The position numbers and the translations under genes were made by a program. The notes beneath the pieces are model-generated. The model did no database searches, was not told where the DNA came from, and worked only from the letters and a program-made list of their open reading frames with translations. A stretch of DNA of 64,000 bases from CAYILR01 sp964364175 (GTDB lineage Bacteria > Bdellovibrionota > UBA1018): positions 62,001 to 126,000 of the forward strand of contig CAYILR010000002.1 in NCBI GenBank assembly GCA_964364175.1, read 5' to 3'. Positions 7,923-16,636 of the stretch are shown here, piece after piece; positions within the stretch are counted from its first letter, which is position 1; each line of letters opens with the position of its first letter.

Positions 7923-9164
7923 ATGGTTACCTTGGTTAAAAAAGCTCTAAGACGAGTGCGTTACCGTTATCTACCTCGCGTTGCAGCAGCACTAATGTTT
8001 GTTCCCTTTCTTTTTTTGTTAGTCCCCGTGCTCTATGTATTCGAACTATTTAGACCTGTTAGAATTGCAAACCTCGACAGCATGAGGGTGGGTCACTTTA
8101 CAGGTCCGCTTGATATTTTTTTAAGAAAAATTGAACTAAAAAAAATCCGTAGCGACTGTTTTTACATTTTTACAAGCCCAAGGCCTGCTGCAAACCAAAC
8201 AGTAATGAATCTATTCAAGAAAAAGCTGAATATTATTGAGAGTACATTTTTGTCTTGGATTCACCAGACAATGCTTCCCTACTTACGTTACACTCGCTTT
8301 CATCATGACCTTTCATATGACTATTCCGCCTACGAAGTCTATGATAAGGGAACTGTGCCCGTAGCATTCAGTGACGAGGAAGAAAAACTGGGACAGCAAA
8401 AACTCAGGGAGATGGGCATTGGCCCCAATGATTGGTTTGTTTGTTTCCATGCTCGTGATGCTAACTATGTTTATAAATGGTTCAATCAGGCCGCTCATTC
8501 AGGGAAATATACGCAAGCTGATTTTGCATTTAGTGACTATAGAAATGAAAATATCCTCACTTATCTTAAAGCAATGAGGTACATTTCGAAGCAGGGTGGG
8601 TACGCTCTGAGAATGGGGGCAATAGTCGAAAAACCGCTTCCTCAGACCGGAGATCCGAAAATCATTGATTATGCCACACAGTGGCGCAGTGATTTTATGG
8701 ACACGTACTTGTTGGCAAAATGTAAATTCCTACTCTTTGATTCAGCCGGACTTTACACAATATCTACTCTTTTTAACCGCCCAGTAGTGCTTGCAAATTA
8801 TCTTTTGTCAAGTGTTCCAGTAGGCCTAAAAATTTTTTTCCAATATAAAAAATTTTGGGACAAAAAACAAAACGCTTACGTTTCATTTAATGAACTTCAA
8901 AGGCAAGGAGTGGCTAGTGGGATGAAGCATGGTGATTTTTTGAGGCACCTGATTAAAAATCGTGGAAAATTCATTAGTAATACTGATGACGAAATTCTTA
9001 ATCTGGTCGTTGAATCCAACGAAATCTTAGATGGTGTGCGCACACCCAACGCTCCTGCACAAAAGGCAATACGTGGTTTTTATAATTCAGGTTACTCAAA
9101 ATTCGATCAAATGGCGATCTTAAGTGGATTGTATTTTGAAAAAAATCGGGAGCTTTTCGAATAG
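7923..9164 (+). CDS. TIGR04372-like glycosyltransferase
   Basis: The protein has 413 residues from the ATG at 7923. An in-frame TTG at 7899 is possible but has no ribosome-binding site. An N-terminal hydrophobic stretch (about 20-42, FVPFLFLLVPVLYVF) looks like a membrane anchor. The central CFHARDANY block and the later ISKQGGYALRMG and LLFDSAGLYT blocks match the arrangement in the glycosyltransferase family modelled as TIGR04372, in which the donor-binding domain carries an HxRDxxY motif. A role in transferring a sugar during surface glycan assembly is likely, with unknown donor. It follows the sugar methyltransferase and precedes a GT-C membrane protein. TIGR04371- and TIGR04372-type genes side by side support joint work on one glycan. 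Confidence 0.75.
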   Translation: MVTLVKKALRRVRYRYLPRVAAALMFVPFLFLLVPVLYVFELFRPVRIANLDSMRVGHFTGPLDIFLRKIELKKIRSDCFYIFTSPRPAANQTVMNLFKKKLNIIESTFLSWIHQTMLPYLRYTRFHHDLSYDYSAYEVYDKGTVPVAFSDEEEKLGQQKLREMGIGPNDWFVCFHARDANYVYKWFNQAAHSGKYTQADFAFSDYRNENILTYLKAMRYISKQGGYALRMGAIVEKPLPQTGDPKIIDYATQWRSDFMDTYLLAKCKFLLFDSAGLYTISTLFNRPVVLANYLLSSVPVGLKIFFQYKKFWDKKQNAYVSFNELQRQGVASGMKHGDFLRHLIKNRGKFISNTDDEILNLVVESNEILDGVRTPNAPAQKAIRGFYNSGYSKFDQMAILSGLYFEKNRELFE

Positions 9165-9183
9165 CAGCTCCTTGGGATTTTTC

Positions 9184-10752
9184 ATGCTTATGAAGTCACA
9201 AAAATATTTACGCCCATTCTTGCTCTGTCTCTTTCCAATGTGTTTTTTGCTAGCTCTTCCTTCCATCATCAACTGGCGCGGTCCGTACTACCTGGGAGGA
9301 AATTCGGACCCGGATTACGCCTATCTTATGAATTCAATGGCGGTTCGCCATGGATTTCCACCCGGCCATTGGGATCACCCAGGGACCACAATACAAGGTC
9401 TGGGTGGAATCACGCTTCTGCTTGGACATTTGGGGAACTCAGCGGATCAAATTCTCGCCCAGGTTGTACACAATCCGGAAAAAATCATGCTCGAACTCGT
9501 TTGGACCCTTTCGGTCATATGTGCTGCCATCATTTTTGCTTCAGGATGGTTGATGACGATCGCAACAGGCAACGTATCATTGGGGATTTTTTTTCAACTG
9601 GTCCCATTTTTAGTTCGGTCCACCTGGGTTCAGGTGGGGAGATTGACTCCAGAAATTCTAACTCTATCGCTCACGATGCTCCTTGCTTCTCTCACTTTTC
9701 ACAAGGTCTATAGTCGACGAGGCTGTTGGTACAATAGTCCCTATTTCCTGGGGGTCATCACGGGACTCGTCCTAACCACCAAAATTACTGGCCTACCATT
9801 GATCATTTTGCCTCTTTATTTCATTCGCAATAATTTACGTGCCTTAATCAAATTCTCTGTCGGAGCCACACTCTGCGGGCTTTTAGTGATTCTCCCTGTC
9901 ATCAACACAGCGATCAAAACTTTTGTTTATTATTTTGGGCACTGGATATTCACAATTGGTACTCACCAGGGGAGTTATGGCGAGGGTAGCGGGATCAAGG
10001 CTTTGTCTCTGGAGACAGTCATTCGATCATTGGAAAGCCTTGCTATTTCTGCGCCCTTTTTAACCGGGACCCTTCTTTTTGGGATCATTTGGCTGATAGT
10101 TTTTCGTTATTCTAGGTCAGTTTTTTTAAAAATTCCTGAGAATAGACAACTGCTCATTGCAACTGTTTTGGCTGGCGTTGGCCAGTTTTTGATGGTTTCC
10201 AAACAGCCCAACATCCGATACCTCATCCCTGGATTTGTGGCTCAAGGCCTCATCTTGGTGCTTGCTTTACGAACCTTTAAGAACACCTTTATTAGAGGCG
10301 GTTTGACTCTGACAGCATTTTTTCTAGCCATCTGGATACCCTTCGTAAGTCTCGGAGGAGCGGAAAATGAAAAATTACAACGTGATCAAGACCTGGCACT
10401 GATTGACTCCACTCTTAAATTCGCTGGATGTTTTGAAATTCCAACCTACCGCTCGACTTCAGTGCCTTTTGCCCTGAGTTTTGGCAATAATTTTACAGGT
10501 CTGCGCTTTTCAAAAGCACTTGCAGAAGCCTACCCCGATTACCTCAGCTACAATCCAAGCGAAGGACTCCTCGATTTTGACAGAAGAGTTCTGAACCCAG
10601 AGAAAATAAAATCGTCAGGTCGAAAATTTTGTATACGGGGTTGGAAGTCAACCGTTCCCCCAAAATCCGTTTCAAATTTTATGACCTACCAAGAGATTCT
10701 CACTACTCAATCAGATGACTCTTTGTTTTTGGTTGAATGGAAATCAAACTAG
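9184..10752 (+). CDS. GT-C type integral membrane glycosyltransferase
   Basis: The protein has 522 residues from ATG 9184; a second ATG lies at 9190. An in-frame ATG at 9124 would overlap the preceding gene by 41 bases and is less likely. Many hydrophobic segments are spread along residues 10-400. The first loop after the first membrane helix contains GNSDPDYAYLMNS, with acidic residues D42 and D44 where GT-C enzymes have their catalytic loop. The region after about 400 is a soluble C-terminal domain. GT-C enzymes transfer sugars from polyprenyl-phosphate donors on the periplasmic side. Donor and acceptor are not readable from the sequence. It is the last gene of the first plus-strand series, and its stop is 12 bases from the end of a convergent gene. 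Confidence 0.7.
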   Translation: MLMKSQKYLRPFLLCLFPMCFLLALPSIINWRGPYYLGGNSDPDYAYLMNSMAVRHGFPPGHWDHPGTTIQGLGGITLLLGHLGNSADQILAQVVHNPEKIMLELVWTLSVICAAIIFASGWLMTIATGNVSLGIFFQLVPFLVRSTWVQVGRLTPEILTLSLTMLLASLTFHKVYSRRGCWYNSPYFLGVITGLVLTTKITGLPLIILPLYFIRNNLRALIKFSVGATLCGLLVILPVINTAIKTFVYYFGHWIFTIGTHQGSYGEGSGIKALSLETVIRSLESLAISAPFLTGTLLFGIIWLIVFRYSRSVFLKIPENRQLLIATVLAGVGQFLMVSKQPNIRYLIPGFVAQGLILVLALRTFKNTFIRGGLTLTAFFLAIWIPFVSLGGAENEKLQRDQDLALIDSTLKFAGCFEIPTYRSTSVPFALSFGNNFTGLRFSKALAEAYPDYLSYNPSEGLLDFDRRVLNPEKIKSSGRKFCIRGWKSTVPPKSVSNFMTYQEILTTQSDDSLFLVEWKSN

Positions 10753-10764
10753 AGAAGAGAAGGC

Positions 10765-12150
10765 CTAACCAATCTTCCTCGCCACCTCATACCCCATCTT
10801 CATAGCAATATGTGTATTGACATAAGCAAACTGCCCTTGGCGACCAATCGAGTGGATGTTTTCATACTGAGATAAACCAGTCAGTACCGTATCCAGATTT
10901 TTTTCATAACCAACCGTATAAATGGGATACCCATGCTCAGCATGAAACGTATGCGCCTCCAAAACATCGGCTGGGGTCAAAAGGTTTTCCTCATACAATT
11001 CCTGCAGAACTGTCTTGATCGCCAATTCCTGATTCTTCCAAATCTCATCTGTAGGCTGACATGTGATTTCAGCAACCAAGAGCGTGGCACCCGGAGGTTT
11101 AACTTCAACACTAAATTTTCCCAAATCCGTGATGCGGTTAAAACTCTTGTCTCTGAAATACATAAATGACGCTGGCAGTACCTCAGCCTTGTTGACAAGT
11201 ACGCCCACAAAAAGAACACCTCTAAATTTCAGCAGAGCTGCTGCATCCAAAATCTCTTTTGAGCACGTGGGTTGGATGAGAGCTGGAAACTCGCTAATTG
11301 GAATGGTGGATATGAAATGATCACAGGCGAGTGTTTCTACTTCTGTAGCTGATTTGACTTCAACACCGACACATCGAGAGTTTTGAACTTTGACCGAACG
11401 CAATTCAGTATTGAATTGCAAAACGCCCCCGTTGGCTTTGAATTCGTTAGCAAAAGATTCGACAATCAAAGAGAATCCTTTTTTCGTCGTGTAATTCTCT
11501 CCCTCGACCTTCTCTACGTAGTCTTTCGTGGAAACTTCTTTTTTCTGATGACCAAAAATCATGATCTTGATCTTGTTGATCAACTCCAATAAATCGAGTT
11601 TAGGAATTCTTTGATTCGCAAACGAAGGAGCCATCGCGACAGGTTCGATTCCCCAAACCTTGGCAATATAGTCCTTAAAAAAAATCCGATAAAGCACATC
11701 CCCATAGAGACGCTGGAGCACTTTCTCGCTGTTAATTAAAGCTTTTTTGCCTTCAATAGCACCGATTAAAAAATACTTACAAAAACTCAATCCAGCTTGA
11801 ATCACTGTCAACTTGGGAAGTTTGCTCAAGATGTCTTTGAGTGTCAGAGGAAATGCAAAATAGTTCCCCAGAAATTTAATCTGAATCGTTTTCTCAAAAT
11901 GGATCAGATGCTTGCCAGCGATTCTTTTGACGTCCTCCATGACTTCTGGATCAGTCGTATGAAAAATATGAGGGCCATACTCGTAGGTATTGCCAGCGAT
12001 CTCGATTCCGCCTGCTAGCCCACCCACACGATTGAGTTTTTCAATGATTGTGACTTTAAATCCTTTTTTTTGAAGAGCAATCCCGGCAGCCAAACCCGCA
12101 CAACCGGCACCGGCAATCACTACTCGACCGGAATGGGCTTTGTCACTCAA
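10765..12150 (-). CDS. FAD-dependent amine oxidase/UDP-galactopyranose mutase-like oxidoreductase
   Basis: The protein has 461 residues. The dinucleotide-binding motif VIAGAGCAGLAAG has glycines at 14, 16 and 19, and the ribose-binding acidic residue is in TIIEK. The RVGGLAGG segment follows, as in protoporphyrinogen oxidase, amine oxidase and UDP-galactopyranose mutase relatives. EYGPHIFHTTDPEV is reminiscent of the GPHIFHT block of UDP-galactopyranose mutases, but the protein is longer and I would not name it glf. The C terminus (YAYVNTHIAMKMG) resembles the FAD-closing segment of the family. It probably oxidises or isomerises a sugar or lipid-linked intermediate. Its start overlaps the stop of the upstream aminotransferase by 4 bases (ATGA), so the two are translationally coupled. 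Confidence 0.75.
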   Translation of the reverse strand: MSDKAHSGRVVIAGAGCAGLAAGIALQKKGFKVTIIEKLNRVGGLAGGIEIAGNTYEYGPHIFHTTDPEVMEDVKRIAGKHLIHFEKTIQIKFLGNYFAFPLTLKDILSKLPKLTVIQAGLSFCKYFLIGAIEGKKALINSEKVLQRLYGDVLYRIFFKDYIAKVWGIEPVAMAPSFANQRIPKLDLLELINKIKIMIFGHQKKEVSTKDYVEKVEGENYTTKKGFSLIVESFANEFKANGGVLQFNTELRSVKVQNSRCVGVEVKSATEVETLACDHFISTIPISEFPALIQPTCSKEILDAAALLKFRGVLFVGVLVNKAEVLPASFMYFRDKSFNRITDLGKFSVEVKPPGATLLVAEITCQPTDEIWKNQELAIKTVLQELYEENLLTPADVLEAHTFHAEHGYPIYTVGYEKNLDTVLTGLSQYENIHSIGRQGQFAYVNTHIAMKMGYEVARKIG

Positions 12151-13280
12151 ACTTTGGACTCCCTAAACTCTTTCAATGCGCTCAAAATCCGACTTACATC
12201 GTCATTCGTCATTCTTTGGTGCAAAGGAATGTTTAATCCAGTCTCATTCAGCTTTTCCGAAACAGGAAGACGATCTGAGCTTCCATAAATCGCGTTCAAG
12301 TGCAGAGGATGATATCTCAAGCTCGTGTAGATTTTTTTCTCAAAAAGAAAGTGCGCTAGCTCGTCTCGGTTCCCTTTTTTCAAACGAATCAAATAAGTAA
12401 AGTACGAATGTTTTTCGTGAGACTCAGCTTCTGCCGGAATATCCAACCAAGTATTTGCCCAAGACTCGGTTCGGAAACACTTACTATATTGATTCCAAAT
12501 TTCTTTACGTCTGGACTGGAACTGATCCAATTTTTTGAGCTGCTCAATTCCCATCGCAGCAGCCATGTCGGTGTTCAGCATTTTAGGGAAAAAATCGTGA
12601 ATCTCATACTCCCACCAGCGATTTTTAGTGGTCGTAGACTCAAAACCTGATTTGGCGATTCCACAATATCTCAGCTTTCTTGCGTAATCGAGTTTGGATG
12701 TGTCTTGGGAAAGCAAACCTCCACCTTCACCCGTAGTAATATTTTTGACAGCATCAAAACTAAAAATCCCTAAACTCCCGATCGCACCACAATGCTTGCC
12801 TTTGTAATAAGAATCCACCGCATGTGCCGCGTCTTCGATCACTGGCAAATCCAAATCCATAATAGGATCCATATCCACGGGTTTTCCGGCATAGTGGACC
12901 ACCATAACGGCCTTGGTTTTTTTGGTGATTTTGGCTTCAACGGTCTCTCGAGTCACATTGGCTGTATCCAGATCCACATCGCAAAAAACAGGAACTAATC
13001 GATTGAGTTTAATGGCGTTGGCACAAGCGATCCAAGTAAATGAAGGTAGAATGACTTCGGATCCTTCGGGCAAATTCAAAAGTCGCACGGCAAGCTGCAA
13101 TGCATTGGAACCGCTGTTTAAAAAAACAAAAGAAGGAATCCCTGTCTTGGAAGCAATTTGTTTCTCAAACTCAGTTGTCTCTTTCCCGATTCCGACCCAT
13201 TGCTTTTCAAAGGTTCGAGCAACCGCACCTACTTCTTCCTTGCCCACGGACGAACCAAACAAAGTGATCATGTCAGCCAT
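12147..13280 (-). CDS. DegT/DnrJ/EryC1/StrS-type sugar aminotransferase
   Basis: The complete protein has 377 residues. Landmarks are LNSGSNALQL for the phosphate-binding loop, VIEDAAHA for the PLP-ring aspartate, and FSFDAVKNITTGEGG with the presumed Schiff-base lysine K179. The S-F-x-x-x-K-N-I-T-T-G-E-G-G form is typical of 4-aminotransferases acting on 4-keto-6-deoxy sugars, by family knowledge. Downstream is an FAD oxidoreductase (4-base overlap), and 9 bases upstream is a GNAT gene. An aminotransferase paired with a GNAT is the usual arrangement for making an N-acetylated amino sugar. ATG at 13280 is taken; ATG 13271 is possible. Confidence 0.9.
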   Translation of the reverse strand: MADMITLFGSSVGKEEVGAVARTFEKQWVGIGKETTEFEKQIASKTGIPSFVFLNSGSNALQLAVRLLNLPEGSEVILPSFTWIACANAIKLNRLVPVFCDVDLDTANVTRETVEAKITKKTKAVMVVHYAGKPVDMDPIMDLDLPVIEDAAHAVDSYYKGKHCGAIGSLGIFSFDAVKNITTGEGGGLLSQDTSKLDYARKLRYCGIAKSGFESTTTKNRWWEYEIHDFFPKMLNTDMAAAMGIEQLKKLDQFQSRRKEIWNQYSKCFRTESWANTWLDIPAEAESHEKHSYFTYLIRLKKGNRDELAHFLFEKKIYTSLRYHPLHLNAIYGSSDRLPVSEKLNETGLNIPLHQRMTNDDVSRILSALKEFRESKV

Positions 13281-13289
13281 GGAAAACAG

Positions 13290-13787
13290 CTATAGCTTAA
13301 GCGTCATTTCAAAAAAAGTTTTTTCTTCTCGAATGGTTATAAACCCCTGTCTGAGATACCAGGCCACGCCACGCTGATTCGACTTCAAAACCTCGAGATG
13401 AATTTGTGAAATCCCTTTGGACTGAAGTGCCATTCGTGTGGAGTCAAAAAAGGTCTTCATTAATCCAGAACCTTGGTACTCTGGGGCACCGCAAATCAAA
13501 TTGAAAAGCTCCACATCTCGCTGAGTCTTTCCATAACGATAGCCCACACACGCTACAGGGCGTTCCTGCAAAAATAGGATATATATCTGACTGTTTTTAT
13601 CTAAGACGAATTTTTCAAACCAAGCCTTCTGCTGTGAGGAAGAAATCACTTCCTGGTAATGGAATGAAAAGCGATTTTCGTTCTTCCAGTTTCTTAAATA
13701 TTCCAACTCATTTTCGGTCGCTGGTTGAACACAGAACTCTTTTCCTTGAAATTCAAATTCCTGTGTAAAATCTAAGCTCTTTGTCAT
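13290..13787 (-). CDS. GNAT-family N-acetyltransferase, PseH-like
   Basis: The protein has 165 residues, normal for a single GNAT domain. The N-terminal LRNWKNENR and QKAWFEKF segments resemble the LRxWRN and HxxWFE blocks of PseH-type enzymes that acetylate 4-amino sugars on UDP carriers. CGAPEYQGSGLMKTFFD is the acetyl-CoA pyrophosphate-binding region (Q/R-x-x-G-x-G/A form), and EVLKSNQRGVAWYLRQGF is the typical C-terminal GNAT block. It probably N-acetylates the product of the adjacent aminotransferase, which is inference from the pairing. Its ATG lies only 13 bases from the ATG of the divergent GT-C gene, so any promoter must lie inside one of the coding regions. Confidence 0.8.
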   Translation of the reverse strand: MTKSLDFTQEFEFQGKEFCVQPATENELEYLRNWKNENRFSFHYQEVISSSQQKAWFEKFVLDKNSQIYILFLQERPVACVGYRYGKTQRDVELFNLICGAPEYQGSGLMKTFFDSTRMALQSKGISQIHLEVLKSNQRGVAWYLRQGFITIREEKTFFEMTLKL

Positions 13788-13800
13788 ATGACCTCAGCCA

Positions 13801-15414
13801 ATGGCCATCCTGTGGAAGCGGATTCAGTTATTGGATAGGTATAAATTATCTTTATGGCTTTTACCCTTCCTATTTTCATTTATTTTCATTCGAATTTACA
13901 ATTCTTGGGATGTTTTCCTTCTCCCGCACGAAGGTGATGATGGAGGCTATTTTGCTTACAGTACAGCCCTGCTCCAAACTCACCACTTGAATTGGTGCGC
14001 GCCCGAATTTGCAGACAATCCTGGCTTTGCTTCCACCTGTCAGCAACAGGGCAAGCCTTATAATAACTACTCACCAGGTCCTGCCATCACACTTTTGCCG
14101 TTTCAGATTTTTGGTGTTTTGTTGTCCAAATTTGGAATTTTTACACCTACTCAAACCAGTCCCTTGATGTTCTGGTGGATTATTGGAAGTTTTTTCCTGC
14201 TTTTTTTCTCCGTTTTACTTCTTTTTGAAATAGCCAATTTGCTAGTTAAAAATCGTTCTTATGCGTTTTGGACCACGGTTTTTTTTTCTACCGGTAACAT
14301 TGTTCTTTATTACGTTTACCGAAGACCACTGATGGCTCATTGCTCTGAGTTTTTTTTGTTTTTCTTATCCGTTTATCTATTACTCAAAAACAGGATGTTC
14401 GTTTTGGGTTTGTCGATCGGTCTTTTGATCATCACTCGATACAACAACGCTTATTTGGGATTGATGGCAGCAGCGTTGGTTTTTTTCGCTCAAACCTCGC
14501 CCCAGAAAAAAATTCAAAATCTTACTTTTCTCGCCCTGGGAGTTTTGCCTGCGATTTTTGTTTTTTTCCTCAACCAATATCTTCAAACGGGATCCCTGAT
14601 TTATAAAACTACTCAATACGGACCCGAATTTTCACTATTGGGAATGTTAGCCTTGCGAGCTTCAAATATTCGAAGAATTTTTGATTTTTTTATGGGACCT
14701 CACTGGGGAGTGTTTTGGTTGATGCCATTTTTTTTCATCGAAGTTTGGATACTCGCTAGAATTGCAAAGAAAAGTTCTTCTCGAATCTGGAAAAACAAAA
14801 CCACTCTGATTTCTCTGATTTTGATTAATTTTTTTTATTTAAACATGATTGCCAACTTGCCTAATCACATGTCTTACGGATTCAGAATTCTCATTCCCAC
14901 GTATTGTACGCTGCACCTGGCATTTCTTTGGGTGCTCTCGTTTCAATCACCTCAAGAAGCATTTCCGAAAAAATATATCTTTGCAGGATGTGTGACTGCA
15001 GTGCTTGCGATTTTCAATCTCAATAACTTCGAATCCAACTCAGATACATTGACCCTGACTCCTCACCCATCCATTGAGGCTGGGGTTTACCGACAAGAGT
15101 TCAGAGACCGTGTTGTAATCGATGCCCCCAACTATGCATTTCACTCACTCAAGCATACCATCACCGGAAAGGCTTTGACCTCACTCGCAGTCACTCCACT
15201 GGCTGCATATCCTCTGATGGCTGTTGCAGAAAACCCAAGGATTCAAGGAAATGCCCTGGCTTCAAAGACATTGGCTTACTATCAGTCACCCAAAAGAAAA
15301 ATCGAGGATCTGAAAGATCTGACTCTTTTGTTTCAGTATCAAATTGTTTTTTTAGTTTTTCTAATTCTGGGTGGACTATTTCTTATTTTGTCCAAAATCA
15401 TAATCAGAAAATGA
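13801..15414 (+). CDS. GT-C type integral membrane glycosyltransferase
   Basis: The protein has 537 residues with about ten strongly hydrophobic segments. After the first membrane helix comes LLPHEGDDGGYFAYS (about 41-55), an acidic first loop with D46 and D47 as expected of the PMT/ArnT-like GT-C superfamily. NNYSPGPAITLLPFQIFG follows in the same periplasmic loop. The C terminus ends in a hydrophobic segment plus a basic tail (KIIIRK). It probably uses a polyprenyl-phosphate sugar in the periplasm. The start is at ATG 13801, 13 bases from the divergent GNAT start. Its last 39 bases overlap the 3' end of the convergent cupin gene. Confidence 0.7.
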   Translation: MAILWKRIQLLDRYKLSLWLLPFLFSFIFIRIYNSWDVFLLPHEGDDGGYFAYSTALLQTHHLNWCAPEFADNPGFASTCQQQGKPYNNYSPGPAITLLPFQIFGVLLSKFGIFTPTQTSPLMFWWIIGSFFLLFFSVLLLFEIANLLVKNRSYAFWTTVFFSTGNIVLYYVYRRPLMAHCSEFFLFFLSVYLLLKNRMFVLGLSIGLLIITRYNNAYLGLMAAALVFFAQTSPQKKIQNLTFLALGVLPAIFVFFLNQYLQTGSLIYKTTQYGPEFSLLGMLALRASNIRRIFDFFMGPHWGVFWLMPFFFIEVWILARIAKKSSSRIWKNKTTLISLILINFFYLNMIANLPNHMSYGFRILIPTYCTLHLAFLWVLSFQSPQEAFPKKYIFAGCVTAVLAIFNLNNFESNSDTLTLTPHPSIEAGVYRQEFRDRVVIDAPNYAFHSLKHTITGKALTSLAVTPLAAYPLMAVAENPRIQGNALASKTLAYYQSPKRKIEDLKDLTLLFQYQIVFLVFLILGGLFLILSKIIIRK

Positions 15415-15825
15415 AACGGGCCAATCATCCGGCTCTTCGGGAGTCCATGCGGGTGATGGCATGTTGAGAATGTAGGCATCATTGTTTCCAATATTCACTA
15501 GTGCCGAGGGAACATCCGCCGGAACTTGAATCGTGGCAAATCCATGGTCCTCACCACTGAAATATTCTTGGTACTCATTATTCACGCGGGTAACAATTTT
15601 GATATTTCCTTTGATGCAGGTAAAAAGACCCCATCTTTTCTTATGTAAGTGTGGTCCTTTAATCTCTCCCGGTGTCGCCACTGTGCAATACACCTGCCAA
15701 GGCCACTGATCTTTTTCTGTGAAATTTTCATGCCGGTTGAAAACAGGAATCAAAAAACCATTTGGCTTACCTTCAATGTTTTTTGTCACGATCTTAGGAT
15801 TAGTTTTGGTTTTAATTCCAGCCAT
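15376..15825 (-). CDS. RmlC-like cupin, sugar epimerase/isomerase type
   Basis: The protein has 149 residues. A single cupin fold is shown by IKGPHLHKKRWGLFTCIKG, whose two histidines lie on the metal- or substrate-binding strand, and by a later HGFATIQVPADVPSALVN segment resembling the PxxxPHxxxN region of dTDP-4-dehydrorhamnose 3,5-epimerases. It probably epimerises or isomerises an NDP-keto-sugar, or binds one. The canonical RmlC catalytic His-Asp pair cannot be placed with certainty. It lies 7 bases downstream of a GT2 gene in the same operon. Its 3' end overlaps the convergent GT-C gene. Confidence 0.65.
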   Translation of the reverse strand: MAGIKTKTNPKIVTKNIEGKPNGFLIPVFNRHENFTEKDQWPWQVYCTVATPGEIKGPHLHKKRWGLFTCIKGNIKIVTRVNNEYQEYFSGEDHGFATIQVPADVPSALVNIGNNDAYILNMPSPAWTPEEPDDWPVSFSDYDFGQNKK

Positions 15826-15832
15826 AAAAAAA

Positions 15833-16636
15833 CTACGTCAACCTTTCTGAAACATGAGGAGGATGGGCTGAATCATACTTGTCGGGCAGAGCCTTGAGAA
15901 ATACTTCCGAAGGTGACGTCAATAGATTAAATCTTACCAAATGAAATAGTGCGGCTATTCCATCTTTCCAATTAATTTTCTTACCCTGCAGCTTGGTTCG
16001 CGGATAGTAGTGAATGGGCAATTCAAAAATACGTGCTTTTGTTTTGGCTACATATGCTGTGAGTTCAATCTCAATCCCAAATCTTTTGGATCTAAGATTC
16101 ATGGTCTTGATTAAATCCGATTTAAAAACCTTGTAGCAAGTCTCCATATCAGTCAGGTAAATCCCGGACAAAAGATTGCTGAGAAAAGTCAAAAATCGAT
16201 TCACAAAATAATGATAAGTTCGATGCACCTGCATCACATTTTGTTTAAATCGACTTCCATAAACCACGTCTGCTCGATTGGATAAAATAGGTTCCAGCAA
16301 TAAAGGAATATCCCTCGGATCATACTCAAAATCTGCGTCCTGGATAATAATGATGCTTCCCGAAGCTTGACTCACTCCTTTTGCAATTGCACTTCCTTTG
16401 CCCTGATTTCTCTCTTGCTCAAGAAGTATGAACCCATACTGCTGCTGCTTCGTTCGCAAAATTTCTCGCGAATTATCCGTGGAGCAATCATCAATAAAAA
16501 TCCACTCGCGCTGAATCGGACAGGGCGCTTGCATCAAATAGTCGATAACCTCGGGTAAAACACTTTCTTCGTTGTACACAGGAACGATCACAGACAGTGT
16601 GTGCAAATCACCTGCTGTATTTTTACCAGACTCCAT
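15833..16636 (-). CDS. GT2 glycosyltransferase, DPM1-like
   Basis: The protein has 267 residues. GT-A motifs are SVIVPVYNEES (nucleotide-binding strand), FIDDCSTDNS, and IIQDADFEYDP with the metal-binding DAD. The compact length and DADFEYDP form resemble dolichyl- or polyprenyl-phosphate sugar synthases. There is no clear C-terminal membrane pair. It probably makes a polyprenyl-phosphate sugar donor for the GT-C enzymes of this region, by inference. It starts right after the stop of wbpE with no gap. A second enzyme of the same type lies just upstream of wbpE. Confidence 0.85.
   Translation of the reverse strand: MESGKNTAGDLHTLSVIVPVYNEESVLPEVIDYLMQAPCPIQREWIFIDDCSTDNSREILRTKQQQYGFILLEQERNQGKGSAIAKGVSQASGSIIIIQDADFEYDPRDIPLLLEPILSNRADVVYGSRFKQNVMQVHRTYHYFVNRFLTFLSNLLSGIYLTDMETCYKVFKSDLIKTMNLRSKRFGIEIELTAYVAKTKARIFELPIHYYPRTKLQGKKINWKDGIAALFHLVRFNLLTSPSEVFLKALPDKYDSAHPPHVSERLT

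Noticed and set aside
10765..12150. Naming the FAD enzyme glf (UDP-galactopyranose mutase)
   Set aside because: The GPHIFHT-like block is suggestive but the length and remaining motifs fit the broader amine oxidase group equally well.
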